Shown: in pieces, positions 1 through 9,910 of the stretch | Numbering within the stretch: the stretch's first letter is position 1 | Layout of the letters: each line of letters begins with the position of its first letter | Assembly: GCF_000715075.1 (NCBI RefSeq) | Contig: NC_134094.1 | Span: forward strand, 81,049,120-81,113,119 | Reading direction: 5' to 3' | From: Nicotiana tabacum | Taxonomy: Eukaryota; Streptophyta; Magnoliopsida; Solanales; Solanaceae | Length of the DNA: 64,000 nt | The notes under the pieces: generated by a model | Databases searched by the model: none | The model's input: only the letters and a program-made list of their open reading frames with translations | What the model was told of the DNA's origin: nothing | Program-made: the position numbers and the translations under genes

Positions 1-1
1 T

Positions 2-844
2 GAAATTTCTCTTTTACTACATAATTTGAAAAAGAAAGAAGGATATACTTCTATTGTTGAATCTATGCTAGATAACTTTAAAAAATATTTTTACCCAATT
101 CCCCCTATTTACCTAATTAGTGCTATTTTAGACCCTTCTATCAAAATGGCCACTTGTCGCCAATTAATCACTGCTTTATATTCTTATATGGATATTGGAC
201 TAACTAAAACTCCTGATATTGACACTTGTATTTCTGATCTACACAAACATTTAGAAACATTATATAATTATTATGCTAACATTGTTGATGCTTCTTCTGC
301 TGTAGATGCAAATATTCCTTCAAGTTCAGTTTCAACATCTGGGACCAGTGCTTTGGATGATAATGATGGTGTTGAAGATTATTTGATTTGGTCTACAATA
401 GGGGAGCATCAACAAACCAGTAGCAGGAATATTGATGAACTTCAATTCTACTTGCAAAAGTCAGTAGAGCCCCGCACAAAGGAATTTCTACCACTGGGTT
501 GGTGGAGGAGCAACTCAAATTAATTTCCTGTTCTTTCGGCCATGGCTCGAGACGTGCTAAATGTGCCGATTTCAACAGTCGCATCAGAGAGCGCATTTAG
601 CCAAGCAAGGCAGCAACTAGGAGATACCCGTCATTCATTGGGTAGCAACGCTTTGGAAATTCTAGTGTGCTTCAGAGATTGGATAAGATCAGAACGACGA
701 AATCAAGGGCGTGACGAGGTAGATGAAGCGGAGGACCAAGAAATTGGAGATATAATGATTTATGGTTCTGATTCAACCAATGTCGGAAATCAAGAACCTC
801 ATGTTGACATGGATGAACTTACAAAAATGATGCAAAGCATGTGA
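2..844 (+). pseudogene. hAT (Ac-type) transposase, C-terminal part, broken by one stop
   Basis: Reading is open from the window edge, so the gene starts upstream; the Met at 26 is not the true start. Residues up to about position 523 match the RNase H-fold and linker region of plant hAT transposases (the stretch IPPIYLISAILDPSIKM). The part from 542 is the hAT C-terminal dimerisation domain, recognisable by LGWWRSNSN followed by VPISTVASESAF. Both parts lie in the same frame and are separated only by TAA at 521-523, where the family normally has a lysine. The gene ends at TGA 842-844. A functional enzyme would bind terminal repeats and cut and paste the element. This copy would lose the dimerisation domain unless the stop is read through. 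The assignment to the BED-finger/RICESLEEPER-like plant hAT group is from motif memory. Confidence 0.88.
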
Positions 845-1316
845 TGTACTATTTGTTTTTTATAATTGTTGTAAACTTTTAATTTGCATGTTTAAAAATA
901 ACAAAATCAAAAAAGAACTTGCAACTTAATTTGAAGTATTATATATTATTCAATAAAAATATCAAATGAAAGTTTTCGGAGCTTGATCCTTACATATAGG
1001 TCTTGTTAAATAATTTTTTATAGCCACTTACTTTCAAATTTTAATTTTAACATTATAAAATTTAAATTTTAAAGTTTAATTCTAAGTCTTAGAAGTTTGC
1101 AAACACTTAAGTATCAATAACATTGAATAAGAAAAATAAAATTTACTTTAAAAAAAAAAATCCACAGCCCGCTAACAACCCGATAAGCCTGAACCCGGAC
1201 GGACAAAAAAAAACTCGAAAAAGTATAGCCCGCTAACTCAGCCCGCAACATTAAACGGACGGGCTAATTTTATTTTGTGTCCAGCCCGTCCCAACCCGCC
1301 TGTTAAACACCCATAC
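845..1316 (+). mobile_element. hAT 3' untranslated and subterminal region with right end
   Basis: AT-rich sequence follows the transposase. It is succeeded at about 1166-1300 by repeated GC-rich words (CCCGCTAAC, AGCCCG, GGACGG, CAACCCGCC) on an AT background, then TTAAACACCCATA near 1303-1315. Read from the outside on the minus strand this begins TATGGGTGTTTAACAGGCGG, which fits the terminus and subterminal GGGCGGG repeats of plant Ac-type hAT elements. The left terminus is outside the window, so the terminal inverted repeat and the 8-bp target duplication cannot be checked here. The exact end is uncertain by a few bases. Confidence 0.6.
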
Positions 1317-1885
1317 TTTACAGCTAGAACTTGACTCCTTTCCTTTTTCTATTTGAACTATAGTTATTCACAGTTCAACCTGATTTTGACTTATTGCATG
1401 TATCCCTTTTGAAAAAGGAAGTGCCAAAACACTTTTATAATAGAGGTCACTTTTCCAAATTCTCCATCTTAAGCTTTGTACTGCTGCTAAAAAAAAGTTA
1501 AGTTTTTAACAAACTTCTCGACAGGTATATTAGCTCTCGAATAGCTTTTTTCTTATTTATAATTGAAACTTGTTCGCATTTAGAATCGTATAATGTTGTA
1601 CAAAATAATCAGTGGTTTTATGTTCAAAATTACGTATTATAGTAATATGACTGACATTTAATTCCCCCGAAACAACAAGCACGATGACAATAGTACCCAC
1701 TGGGGAACAACTATATTTCAACCAGGAAAAACGTTTGGAGGATAAAAATCATATTTAGAGTCTAAGTTTATATTCCAATTTCCAACGTCGTCGTTATGTT
1801 AATAACACCAAAAATCATCTATATCTAGAAAAATAATTCATGTTTGTTTTCCATATATATTTAGTTTCAGGTCTAAAAAAAACCT
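1317..1885. other. AT-rich intergenic DNA, no gene seen
   Basis: No coding match recognised on either strand. A stretch at about 1423-1480 (AACACTTTTATAATAGAGG and following) resembles 12975-13020 on the far side of the inserted Tekay-like element. The two flanks may therefore belong to related AT-rich repeats. Confidence 0.5.
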
Positions 1886-1890
1886 ATAAT
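1886..1890. repeat. Target site duplication, left copy (ATAAT)
   Basis: ATAAT directly precedes the TGTCACGATC end of the LTR and is repeated exactly at 12667-12671 after the other LTR end. It is the 5-bp duplication made by the integrase of this element. Confidence 0.9.
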
Positions 1891-4741
1891 TGTCACGATC
1901 CAATTTCACCTATAGATCGTGATGGCGCCCAACACTACAGCTAGGCAAGCCAACTTAATAAATTAAGCATATACTGACAAAATTTAAAACCAAGAAAATA
2001 ATAAAATCCAAATTCTACCAATGTGTGTGCCAGGACCTGGTGTCACAAATGTATGAGCATCTAGTAGATTATACAAAATTTCAAATATTGTCTGAAATAA
2101 AAATAGACAGAATGAAAATATATACAAGAAGAGACACTAGTAGCTGCAGAACATATAGAATGCAGCTCACCTATGTCCCCACAATTATTAACCATACCTC
2201 TGCGCCCACAAGGCCGCTATACATATATGTACCTGCACAATAAAATGTGCAGCAAGTACAGTATGAGTACGAAAACAACGTGTACCCAGTAAGTATCAAG
2301 CCTAATCTCGAAGTGGTAGAGACGAGATAGCCGATTTTGACACTCACTATGGGTCAATAATAACAATTGAAATAAAACTAGAATATCTAAATCAGCATGA
2401 TTCACAGAATTTACAATAATTGATTTAGCCAGCGAAAATAATCAAATTCCTTCAATTCAAATAATTTCCAATTTATCAATTAAATATCATTTACAGGAAT
2501 ACCAATTATTTCTTTAACAAGCAAAAATAATAATTCATTAAATTCCAAGGATTTTTTCAATTTATCAATTAGTTTTGCAAGCTGAAATAAGCTATTTAAG
2601 TATAGTGTAATTATTATTATTATTAAGCACGATTTCTGCCGAGGACGTACGACCCGATCCAGAGTATCGTGTACACTGCCGAGGGACATGCGGCGCGATC
2701 CATAGATGCATCTATCCTGCCGAGGCGTTCGGCCCGCTCCACAAGAAAGGAGGACGTTTTCTTATGTACCTCCGGAAGGAGAGTATATTTATTATAGGAT
2801 AAATTCGGGAGGAAGAACAATTTCTCTTAACAATTAATTAATTTAAACAGAAAATCACGCATATGAGATTTTTATCCTTTAATATCTTTATCTAACAATT
2901 CACAATATATTCATATATATCAAATAATATTAATTAAACAAAGAATATAATTTACACAAGTAATTCATGCTTTGAGTCCTAAACTACCCGGACTTTAGCA
3001 TTAATAGTAGCTACGCACGGACTCTCGTCACCCCGTACGTACGTAGCCCCCACAATTAGCAACAATTATTTAATTTTAATCATCTATGAGGTAATTTCCT
3101 CCTCGCAAGATTAGACAAGAGACTTACCTCGTCTTGCTCCAATTTAATCCACTAGAAGGCCTTTTCAACGATTATCCAACTATGTATGGCTCGAATCTAG
3201 CCAAAATAATTCGATACAATCACTAAAAATTATAGGATTCAATTCTATAAGAAAATACTACATTTTCAATAAAAATTTCAAAATTAATTAAAATTTCATC
3301 TGTGGGACCCACATCTCGGAATCCGGCGAAAGTTACGAAATATGAACACCCACTCAACCACGAGTCTACCCATACCAAAATCACTAAATTCCGATAATAA
3401 TTCGGCCCTCAAATCCTCAAATCTATCCAAGAGGGTTTCAAACTTTTCCAACTCAATTCACCAATTAAATGATAAAAATAGTGATGGATTCAGGTAATTT
3501 AACCAATATTGAGTTAAGAACACTTAACCCATTGTTTTCTCTGAAGATCTCCCAAATATCGCCTAAATCCGAGCTCCAAATCGTTAAAAATGAAAAATGG
3601 GACGAAGTCCCATTTTCAAAACTTTAACTCTCTGCCCAGTGATTTCTTCTACGCGATCGCGTAGCACAAATTTTACTGCCCAAATATTAACCCTACGTGA
3701 TCGAGAAAAGTCCCACGCGATCGCGAAGCACAGTCTCCGCAAGCCTACGCGATCGCGAGCCTCCTCATGCAATCGCGAAGTATTAAGCGCATGGCCCAGC
3801 TCCTCCCCAGTTTCCCCTACGCGATCGCAAACAACCACACACGATCGCGATGCACAAGCTGGCCTAACCTACGCGATTGCAAACGTGCCCATGCGATCGC
3901 ATAGAACGAATTTCCAGCTGCCCAAAATAAGCCTACGAGATCACAACCCCATTCACGCGATCGCGTAGAACAAATCTACCTCTGTCCAAATTACTCTACG
4001 CGATCGCAAACCAACTTACGCGATCACGTATAAGAAAATCAGAAGAAAATACCAGCAGTTATCAACAGTGTTTCAAAGGCCAAAAGTGATCTGTTAGTCG
4101 TCCGAAACTCACCCGAGCCCCCCGGGACCTAGACCAATTATACCAACAAGTCCCAAAATATCATACGAACTTAGTCGAACCCTCAAATCACACCAAACAA
4201 CCCTAAAACCACGAATCATCCCCCAATTCAAGTTTAATGAAACTTAAGATTTCCAACTTCTACATTAGGTACTGAAACCTGTCAAATCAAGTCCGATAGA
4301 CCTCAAATTTTGCACACAAGTCATAAATAACATAACAAAGCTATGAAAATTTTCAGAACTGGATTCCGACTCCGATATCAAAAAGTCAACTTCCCGGTCA
4401 GACTTCCAAACTTAAATTCCTAATTTAGCCATTTCAAGCCTAATTTAACTACGGGCTTCCAAATAAAATTCCGAACACGCTCCTAAGTCCAAAATCACCA
4501 TACGGAGCTGTTAGAATTGTCAAAATTCTATTCTAGGATCGTTTTCTCAAAATGTTGATCGAAGTCAAACCTAGCACTTTAAGGCCAACTTAAGGAACCA
4601 AGTATTTCGATTTCAACCCAAACACTTCCAAATCCTGAACCAACCATCCCCGCAAGTCATAAATCATTAAAAGCACATATGGGAAGTTTTATTTTAGGGA
4701 ACAAGATTCTAAAAGTTAAAATGACCGATTGGGTCATTACA
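1891..4741 (-). repeat. 3' LTR of the Tekay-like element (2851 bp)
   Basis: On the minus strand it starts TGTAATGACCC just after the PPT and ends GATCGTGACA at 1891. It matches 9911-12666 over nearly its whole length with scattered substitutions. The main exception is a block at about 2120-2240 that differs from the partner LTR and instead resembles LTR X (about 55960-56080). It carries an array of CpG-rich palindromes at 3645-4035. Short open frames inside it are not genes. Confidence 0.92.
3645..4035. repeat. Array of CGCGATCGCG-type palindromes in the LTR
   Basis: About 13 copies of ACGCGATCGCG or one- to two-base variants occur within 390 bp, separated by about 12-40 bp of unrelated sequence. 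The core GCGATCGC is a perfect palindrome. The copies are not a simple tandem repeat, because the intervening sequence differs each time. The partner LTR has the matching array at 11663-12053. Confidence 0.85.
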
Positions 4742-5990
4742 TTCTCCACCTCTTAAACAAACGTTCATCCTCGAACGGGTTTAGAATAGTACCTGGAGTG
4801 CTGAATAAGTGTGGATATCTGCTCCGCATGTCTTCCTCGGCCTCCCAAGTCGCTTCCTCTACTGGTTGGCCCCTCCACTGGACCTTTACTGCAGAAATCC
4901 TCTTGGACCTCAACTAGTGAACTTATTTATCAACAATGGCAAATGACTGTTCTTCATAATCCAAACTATGATCTAGCTGAACTGTGCTGAAGTCCAACAC
5001 ATGTGATCGGTCGATATGATATTTCCGGAGCATAGATACATGGAAAATCGGATGAACTCCCGATAGACTGGGAGGCAATTCAAACTCATAAGAAACCTCT
5101 CCAACTCGTCTCAACACCTCAAATGGGCCTATAAACCTTGTGCTCAACTTGCCCTTCTTCCCGAATCTCATAATTCCCTTCATCGGCGAAACCTTCAAGA
5201 GAACTTTTTCACCTACCATAAATGATAAATCACGCGCTTTGTGATCCGCATAACTCTTATGTCTGGACTGTGCTGTACGAAGTCGCTCCTGAATCAACTT
5301 TACCTTTTCCAAGGCATCCCTTATCAAATCAGTACCATATAACTTAGCCTCACTAGGCTCAAACCATCTGATAGGTGAATGACATCGACGGCCATATAAA
5401 GCCTCAAATGGAGCCATCTCGATGCTGGATTGGTAACTGTTATTATAAGCAAACTCGTCCAAAGGCAAGAAACGATCCCACTGACCTCCAAAGTCAATCA
5501 CACATGCCCTGAGCATATCCTCCAAAATCTGAACTGTCCGCTCTGACTGCCCGTCGGTCTGCGGATGAAAGGCTGTGCTGAGCTCTACACAGGTCCCTAA
5601 TTCACTCTGTACTGCTCTCCAAAAATGTGAAGTAAACTGAGGGCCTCAATCTGATATTATAGAAATTGGCACACCGTGCAACCGAACTATCTCCTGAATA
5701 TAAATCTGGGCCAACTTCTCTGAAGTATACATAGTCATAACAGGAATAAAATGTGCCAACTTGGTCAACCTGTCAACAATCACCCAAACTGCATCAAACT
5801 TTCGCAAGGTCCGCGACAACCCAACTACAAAGTCCATGGTAATTCGTTCCCATTTCCACTCTGGTATAGTCATCTGCTGAAGTAGGCTGCCTGGCCTCTG
5901 GTGCTCATATTTAACTTGCTGGCAATTTAGACACCTAGATACATACTCAACTATGTCCTTTTTCATTCGTCGTCACCAATAATGCTGCCT
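4737..5990 (-). pseudogene. Integrase and C-terminal chromodomain, Tekay-like element
   Basis: Reading leftward from about 5990, the zinc-binding CLNCQQVK lies near 5910. The catalytic core starts with the first Asp in TMDFVVGL. The second Asp, in ISIISD, is followed at once by TGA (5646-5648, from CGA). The core continues through FHPQTDGQSERT, which holds the catalytic Glu. The GPFEVL region follows, then the chromodomain at about 4925-4780 (SAVKVQWRGQPVEEATWE), which in chromoviruses directs integration to heterochromatin. Two further stops, TAA and TAG, lie just before the chromodomain where relatives have Gln codons. A stop at 5973-5975 replaces a Trp. All these stops fit C-to-T or G-to-A changes. 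Confidence 0.88.
4742..4754 (-). other. Polypurine tract of the Tekay-like element
   Basis: On the minus strand this is AAGAGGTGGAGAA, immediately before the TGTAATG start of the 3' LTR. It is the expected plus-strand DNA primer site. The gag-pol frame runs through it and stops with TAA inside the first bases of the LTR (4737-4739). Confidence 0.85.
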
Positions 5991-6101
5991 CAAGTCACGA
6001 TATATCTTTGTAGCACCTGGATGAATAGAATACCGAGAACTGTGTGCCTCCTCCAGGATCTTTTTCCTCAGTTCATCCACATTAGGAACACACAGACGAT
6101 C

Positions 6102-6806
6102 CTAGAGTCGCAGAACACCATTCGTACCAATAGTAACTTCCTTGGCACCACTTCGTAGTACTGTTTCTCGAAGAACTATTAAGTGTGGGTCATCATACTG
6201 GCGAGCCTTGATCTGCTCAAATAGTGAAGACTGAGCTACGACACATGCAAGAACTCGGATGGGCTCTGAAATATCTAGCCGCACAAGTCTGTTGGCCAAG
6301 GATTGGATATCCAAAGCTAATGGCCTCTCTTCTGCTGAAATGAAAGCCAAACTACCCATACTTTCCGCCTTTCTACTCAAGGCATCTGCAACTACATTTG
6401 CTTTATCTGGATGATATAGGATAGTAATATCATAATCTTTTAGTAATTTCAGCCATCTGCTTTGCCTCAAATTTAGGTCCCTTTGCTTGAACAAATGCTG
6501 CAAACTGTGATGATCCGTATAAACTTCACAAGACACCTCATAAAGATAATGCCTCCAAATCTTAAGGGCGTGAACAATCGCAGCTAACTCCAAATCATGT
6601 ACCGGATATATCCTTTCATGGGGCTTCAGCTGACGTGAAGCATATGCAATAACTTGACCTTCCTGCATCAATACACAACCCAAGCCGACGCGTGAAGCGT
6701 CACAATACACTGTATACATGCCCGAACCGGAAGGTAATACTAACACTGGTGATGTAGTCAATACTGTCTTGAGCTTCTGAAAGTTTGACTCACAATCATC
6801 GGACCA
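6102..6806 (-). pseudogene. RNase H and integrase N-terminal part, Tekay-like element
   Basis: This is the Ty3-type RNase [17 protein letters not shown] holds the first catalytic Asp, with [28 protein letters not shown] and the end motif [11 protein letters not shown] in order. It hydrolyses the RNA of the RNA-DNA hybrid during reverse transcription. The frame is the same as the RT upstream, separated by TGA at 6807-6809, and it ends at TAG 6102-6104 (from CAG) in the lead-in to the integrase zinc domain. The catalytic residues themselves appear kept. Confidence 0.88.
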
Positions 6807-7600
6807 TCAAAACTGAACACCCTTCTGGGTTAATTTGGTCAAAGGTGCTGTAATAGATGAAAAACCTTCCATAAACCGACGATAATAACCTACTAAAACT
6901 AGAAAACTCCTAATCTCAGTCGCCGAAGTGGGACGATGCCAATTCTGAACTGCCTCAATCTTTTTAGGATCAACTTTAATACCTTCGCCCGATACAATAT
7001 GTCCCAAAAATGCTACAGACTCTAGCCAAAACTCACATTTAGAGAACTTAGCATATAGCTTTTGTTCCCGCAATGTCTGAAGCACTACTTTCATATGTTG
7101 CTCATGTTCCTCCTTACTGCACGAGTAGATCAATATGTCATCAATGAAGACAATGACAAACGAATCAATATATGGCCTGAATACCCAGTTCATCAGATCC
7201 ATAAACGCTGTTGGGGCATTAGTTAAACCGAAAGACATTACCAGAAACTCATAATGACCATATCTAGTACGGAAAGCAGTTTTCAGAACATCCGAATACT
7301 GAATCTTCAACTGATGATACCCCGACCTCAAGTCGATCTTAGAGAACACCCTAGCACCCTGCAACTGGTCAAATAGATCATCAATAAGCGACAACGGGTA
7401 CTTGTTCTTAATAGTGACTTTTTTCAATTGGAGATAATCAATACACATCCGCATTGTTCCATCCTTCCTTTTTTACAAATAATACCGGTGCACCCCAAGG
7501 CGATACACTCGGTCTGACGAACCCTTTGGCTAGTAACTCTTCAAGTTGTTCTTTTAATTCTTTCGGAGCCATGCGATATGGTGGGATAGATATAGGCTAG
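6807..7600 (-). pseudogene. Reverse transcriptase, Tekay-like element
   Basis: The RT starts after the protease linker at [11 protein letters not shown] (about 7585) and includes [13 protein letters not shown]. At about 7460 one extra base shifts the frame; the remainder begins MRMCIDY. Fingers-palm motifs follow: [30 protein letters not shown] and the catalytic box FIDDILIYS with both Asp present, then AFLGHIVS and the thumb. The frame ends at TGA 6807-6809, where relatives have Arg. A stop at 7597-7599 (TAG for CAG) separates it from the protease. The sequence matches Ty3/gypsy RT of the chromovirus clade. Confidence 0.9.
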
Positions 7601-8376
7601 GTATCTGGAGCCAAGTCAATACAAAAATCAATATCACGATCATGTGGCATACCTGGAAGATCTGAAGGAAATACATCGGAGAACTCCCGAACTACAGGCA
7701 CTGAATCAATAGCCAGAGTCTCTGTAGTAGTATCCTGAACATAGGATAGATAAGCCAAACAACCCTTCTCAACCATGTGTTGAGCCTTTATAAAAGAAAT
7801 AACCTGATTAAATGAACTAACCGATGAACCCTTCCACTCCAGCCTAGGCAAAGATGGAATAGCCAAGGTAACAATTTTCGCATGACAATCTAGAATAGCA
7901 TGATATGGAGATAACCAGTCTATACCTAGAATAATTTCAAAATCGATCATCTCGAACAATAAGAGATCTGCTCTAGTTTCATAACCATAGAATGTAATAA
8001 TACAAGAACGGTAGATCCGGTTCACAATAACAGAATCGCCTACAGGAGTGGACACATAAACAGGAGTACTCAAGGACTTACGAGAAACACCCAGGAATGG
8101 AGCAAATAGAGATGACACATATGAATACGTGGATCCTGGATCAAATAATACTGAGGCATCTTTGCCGCAAATAGAAATAATACCTATAATCACAGCATCC
8201 GAGGCCTCTGCATCTGGTCTAGCTGGAAAAGCATAGAACCGAGCTGGAGCGCCAACTGGCTGGCCTCCGCCTGGATTACCTCCACCTCTAGGACGGACCC
8301 TACCCACTTGTCCTCCACCTCTTGGTGGTCGGACTACTGGTGGAGCAACTGGTCCGGTAAGCATAGGCTGCTGACT
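7600..8376 (-). pseudogene. Aspartic protease region, Tekay-like element
   Basis: Residues around VLFDPGSTYSYVSSLFA carry the protease active-site Asp in the form DPGS rather than DTG or DSG. The same DPGS occurs in the second chromovirus of this window (57770), so it looks like a family trait rather than damage. MIDFEIILGIDWLSPYHA marks the C-terminal half. The Gly- and Arg-rich linker to Gag (8250-8330) is intact in reading. It is in frame with the Gag end, separated only by TAG at 8377-8379 (from CAG). Confidence 0.85.
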
Positions 8377-9719
8377 CTACTGTACTGGTCTACCCCGAAG
8401 CTTGGGGAAAAACCTCCTCATGTGATTGGGATCCCTGCACTCGTAACAACTCTTCGGTGCGATGGGTTGCTGACTAAGAGTCTGGCCTTGGGGACCTGAA
8501 TACCCACTGGGAGGACCCTGAATAGCTGGTGGGTGGTAGGAACTCTCTGGTATAACACTGAGATAAGGTCGCACTGGAGCACCTCGAGGAGGTGTTGGTG
8601 CTGGAATTGGGGGTCTGTTGGACTGCCCCTTCACGAACTGACCTCTTCCCCAGACGGAGCACCTCTGAACTCTCCAGAGTACCTGAACCTCTTATCTCTC
8701 ATAATCTTCTCTCGGCTCCACTGACGTATACCCTCAATCCTTCGGGCTATCTCCATAACTTGCTCATAAGAAGTACCCATCTCAACCTCTCGAGCCATAG
8801 TGGCCTGAATACCAGTATGTAAACCGGCTACAAACCTCCGCACTCTCTCCGCCTCAGTAGGGAGTATCATAAGTGCATGGTGAGATAATTCAGAAAACCT
8901 CGCCTCATAATTGGTCACTGATATCTGACCCTGCTGGAGCTGCTCAAACTAAAACAATAACTCTTCCCCCTAGGAGGGTGGAATATACCTGTCCAGGAAG
9001 ATACGGGTGAACCTGTCCCAAGTCATGGGAGGAGAATATGCTGGTCTGCCAAGAGCATAAGACTGCCACCATCTACGGGCTCTGCCCTCTAGCTGAAAAG
9101 TAGCAAAGTCTACCCCATAAGACTCCAATATCCTTATGTTGTACAGTCTATCCTTGCACCGATCAATGAAGTCCTGTGGATCCTCATATTGCTCACCCCC
9201 AAAGACAGGAGGATGTAGTCTAGTCCATCAGTCCAATAGCTTCTGAGGAATGGTGGCTATAGCTGGCCTGGGCTCAAGTGTAGCTACTGCCACTGGCTGG
9301 GCTCCACCCATGGGTAGTGCACCCTGGGTCTGATATACCGCAACTGCTTGTCTATGAGCCTGTGCGGTAGGGGTCTGTGCTCCCCCGCCCGCCTGAGATA
9401 TGGCTGGGTCTGCCAAAAATAAACCAGCCTGAGTCATATTGTCCATGAACCGCAGCATACCACCCATGACATCCTGAAATCCCGGTGCAGATGTGAAATC
9501 CACCGGAGCTGGCTCTGCCACAGGCACCTCACCCTGCTCCTCAATAATGGGATTCTCTGTTGGACCCACTGGCGGCATAATTGGAACAGTCCTGGGACAT
9601 CCTCGCCCTCTACTACGAGCTGGAGCCTTTCCTCTGCCTCGACCTCTGCCTCGGCCTCTAGCAACTGGGGGAATAGCTCTTCCCTGGTCTGGAACTTCAT
9701 TCGAGTGCGTTCTCACCAT
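8377..9719 (-). pseudogene. Gag, Tekay-like element
   Basis: The start at 9719 (MVRTHSNEVPD) lies next to the leader and is followed by an Arg-Gly repeat (RGRGRGRGK) typical of these Gags. The capsid-like region runs from about 9200 to 8700, including NYEARFSELSHHALM and RVRRFVAG. The zinc knuckle at about 8440 reads CYECRDPNHMRRFF: the last Cys of CCHC has become Phe and the usual Gly is Arg. Disruptions are TGA at 9228, two TAG near 8945-8975, a one-base deletion near 8650 and TAG at 8377. It would have formed virus-like particles and bound RNA. Confidence 0.87.
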
Positions 9720-9895
9720 CTGTGAGAGAATAAGAGAAGGATATTTAGAACTACATCAATTGCACGATGGAATATGAAGAAAGGAAATTTCCTAACACCC
9801 TATAGCCTCTCAAAGATAAGTACAGACATCTCTGTACCAATCCGCAAGATTCTATTAGGCCTGCTCATAACTTGTGAGACCTACGTAAACCTAGT
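9720..9895 (-). other. Leader between PBS and gag
   Basis: Untranslated leader. Its segment CTCTCAAAGATAAGTACAGA and neighbours recur in the leaders of the other chromoviruses here (37620, 59525), showing common ancestry of these families. Confidence 0.6.
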
Positions 9896-9907
9896 GCTCT
9901 GATACCA
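9896..9907 (-). other. Primer binding site, initiator Met tRNA type
   Basis: The minus strand reads TGGTATCAGAGC, the standard plant retrotransposon site complementary to the 3' end of initiator methionine tRNA. It starts three bases after the LTR end (9911). Confidence 0.93.
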
Positions 9908-9910
9908 TGT

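Noticed and set aside
3584..3968. Overlapping frames on both strands across the CpG palindromes
   Set aside because: Open only because the palindromes lack stops. They sit in an LTR and match no family.
8308..9777. Plus-strand frames opposite gag and protease (for example 8592-8822, 9493-9777)
   Set aside because: Shadows of the minus-strand gag-pol reading; no independent match.
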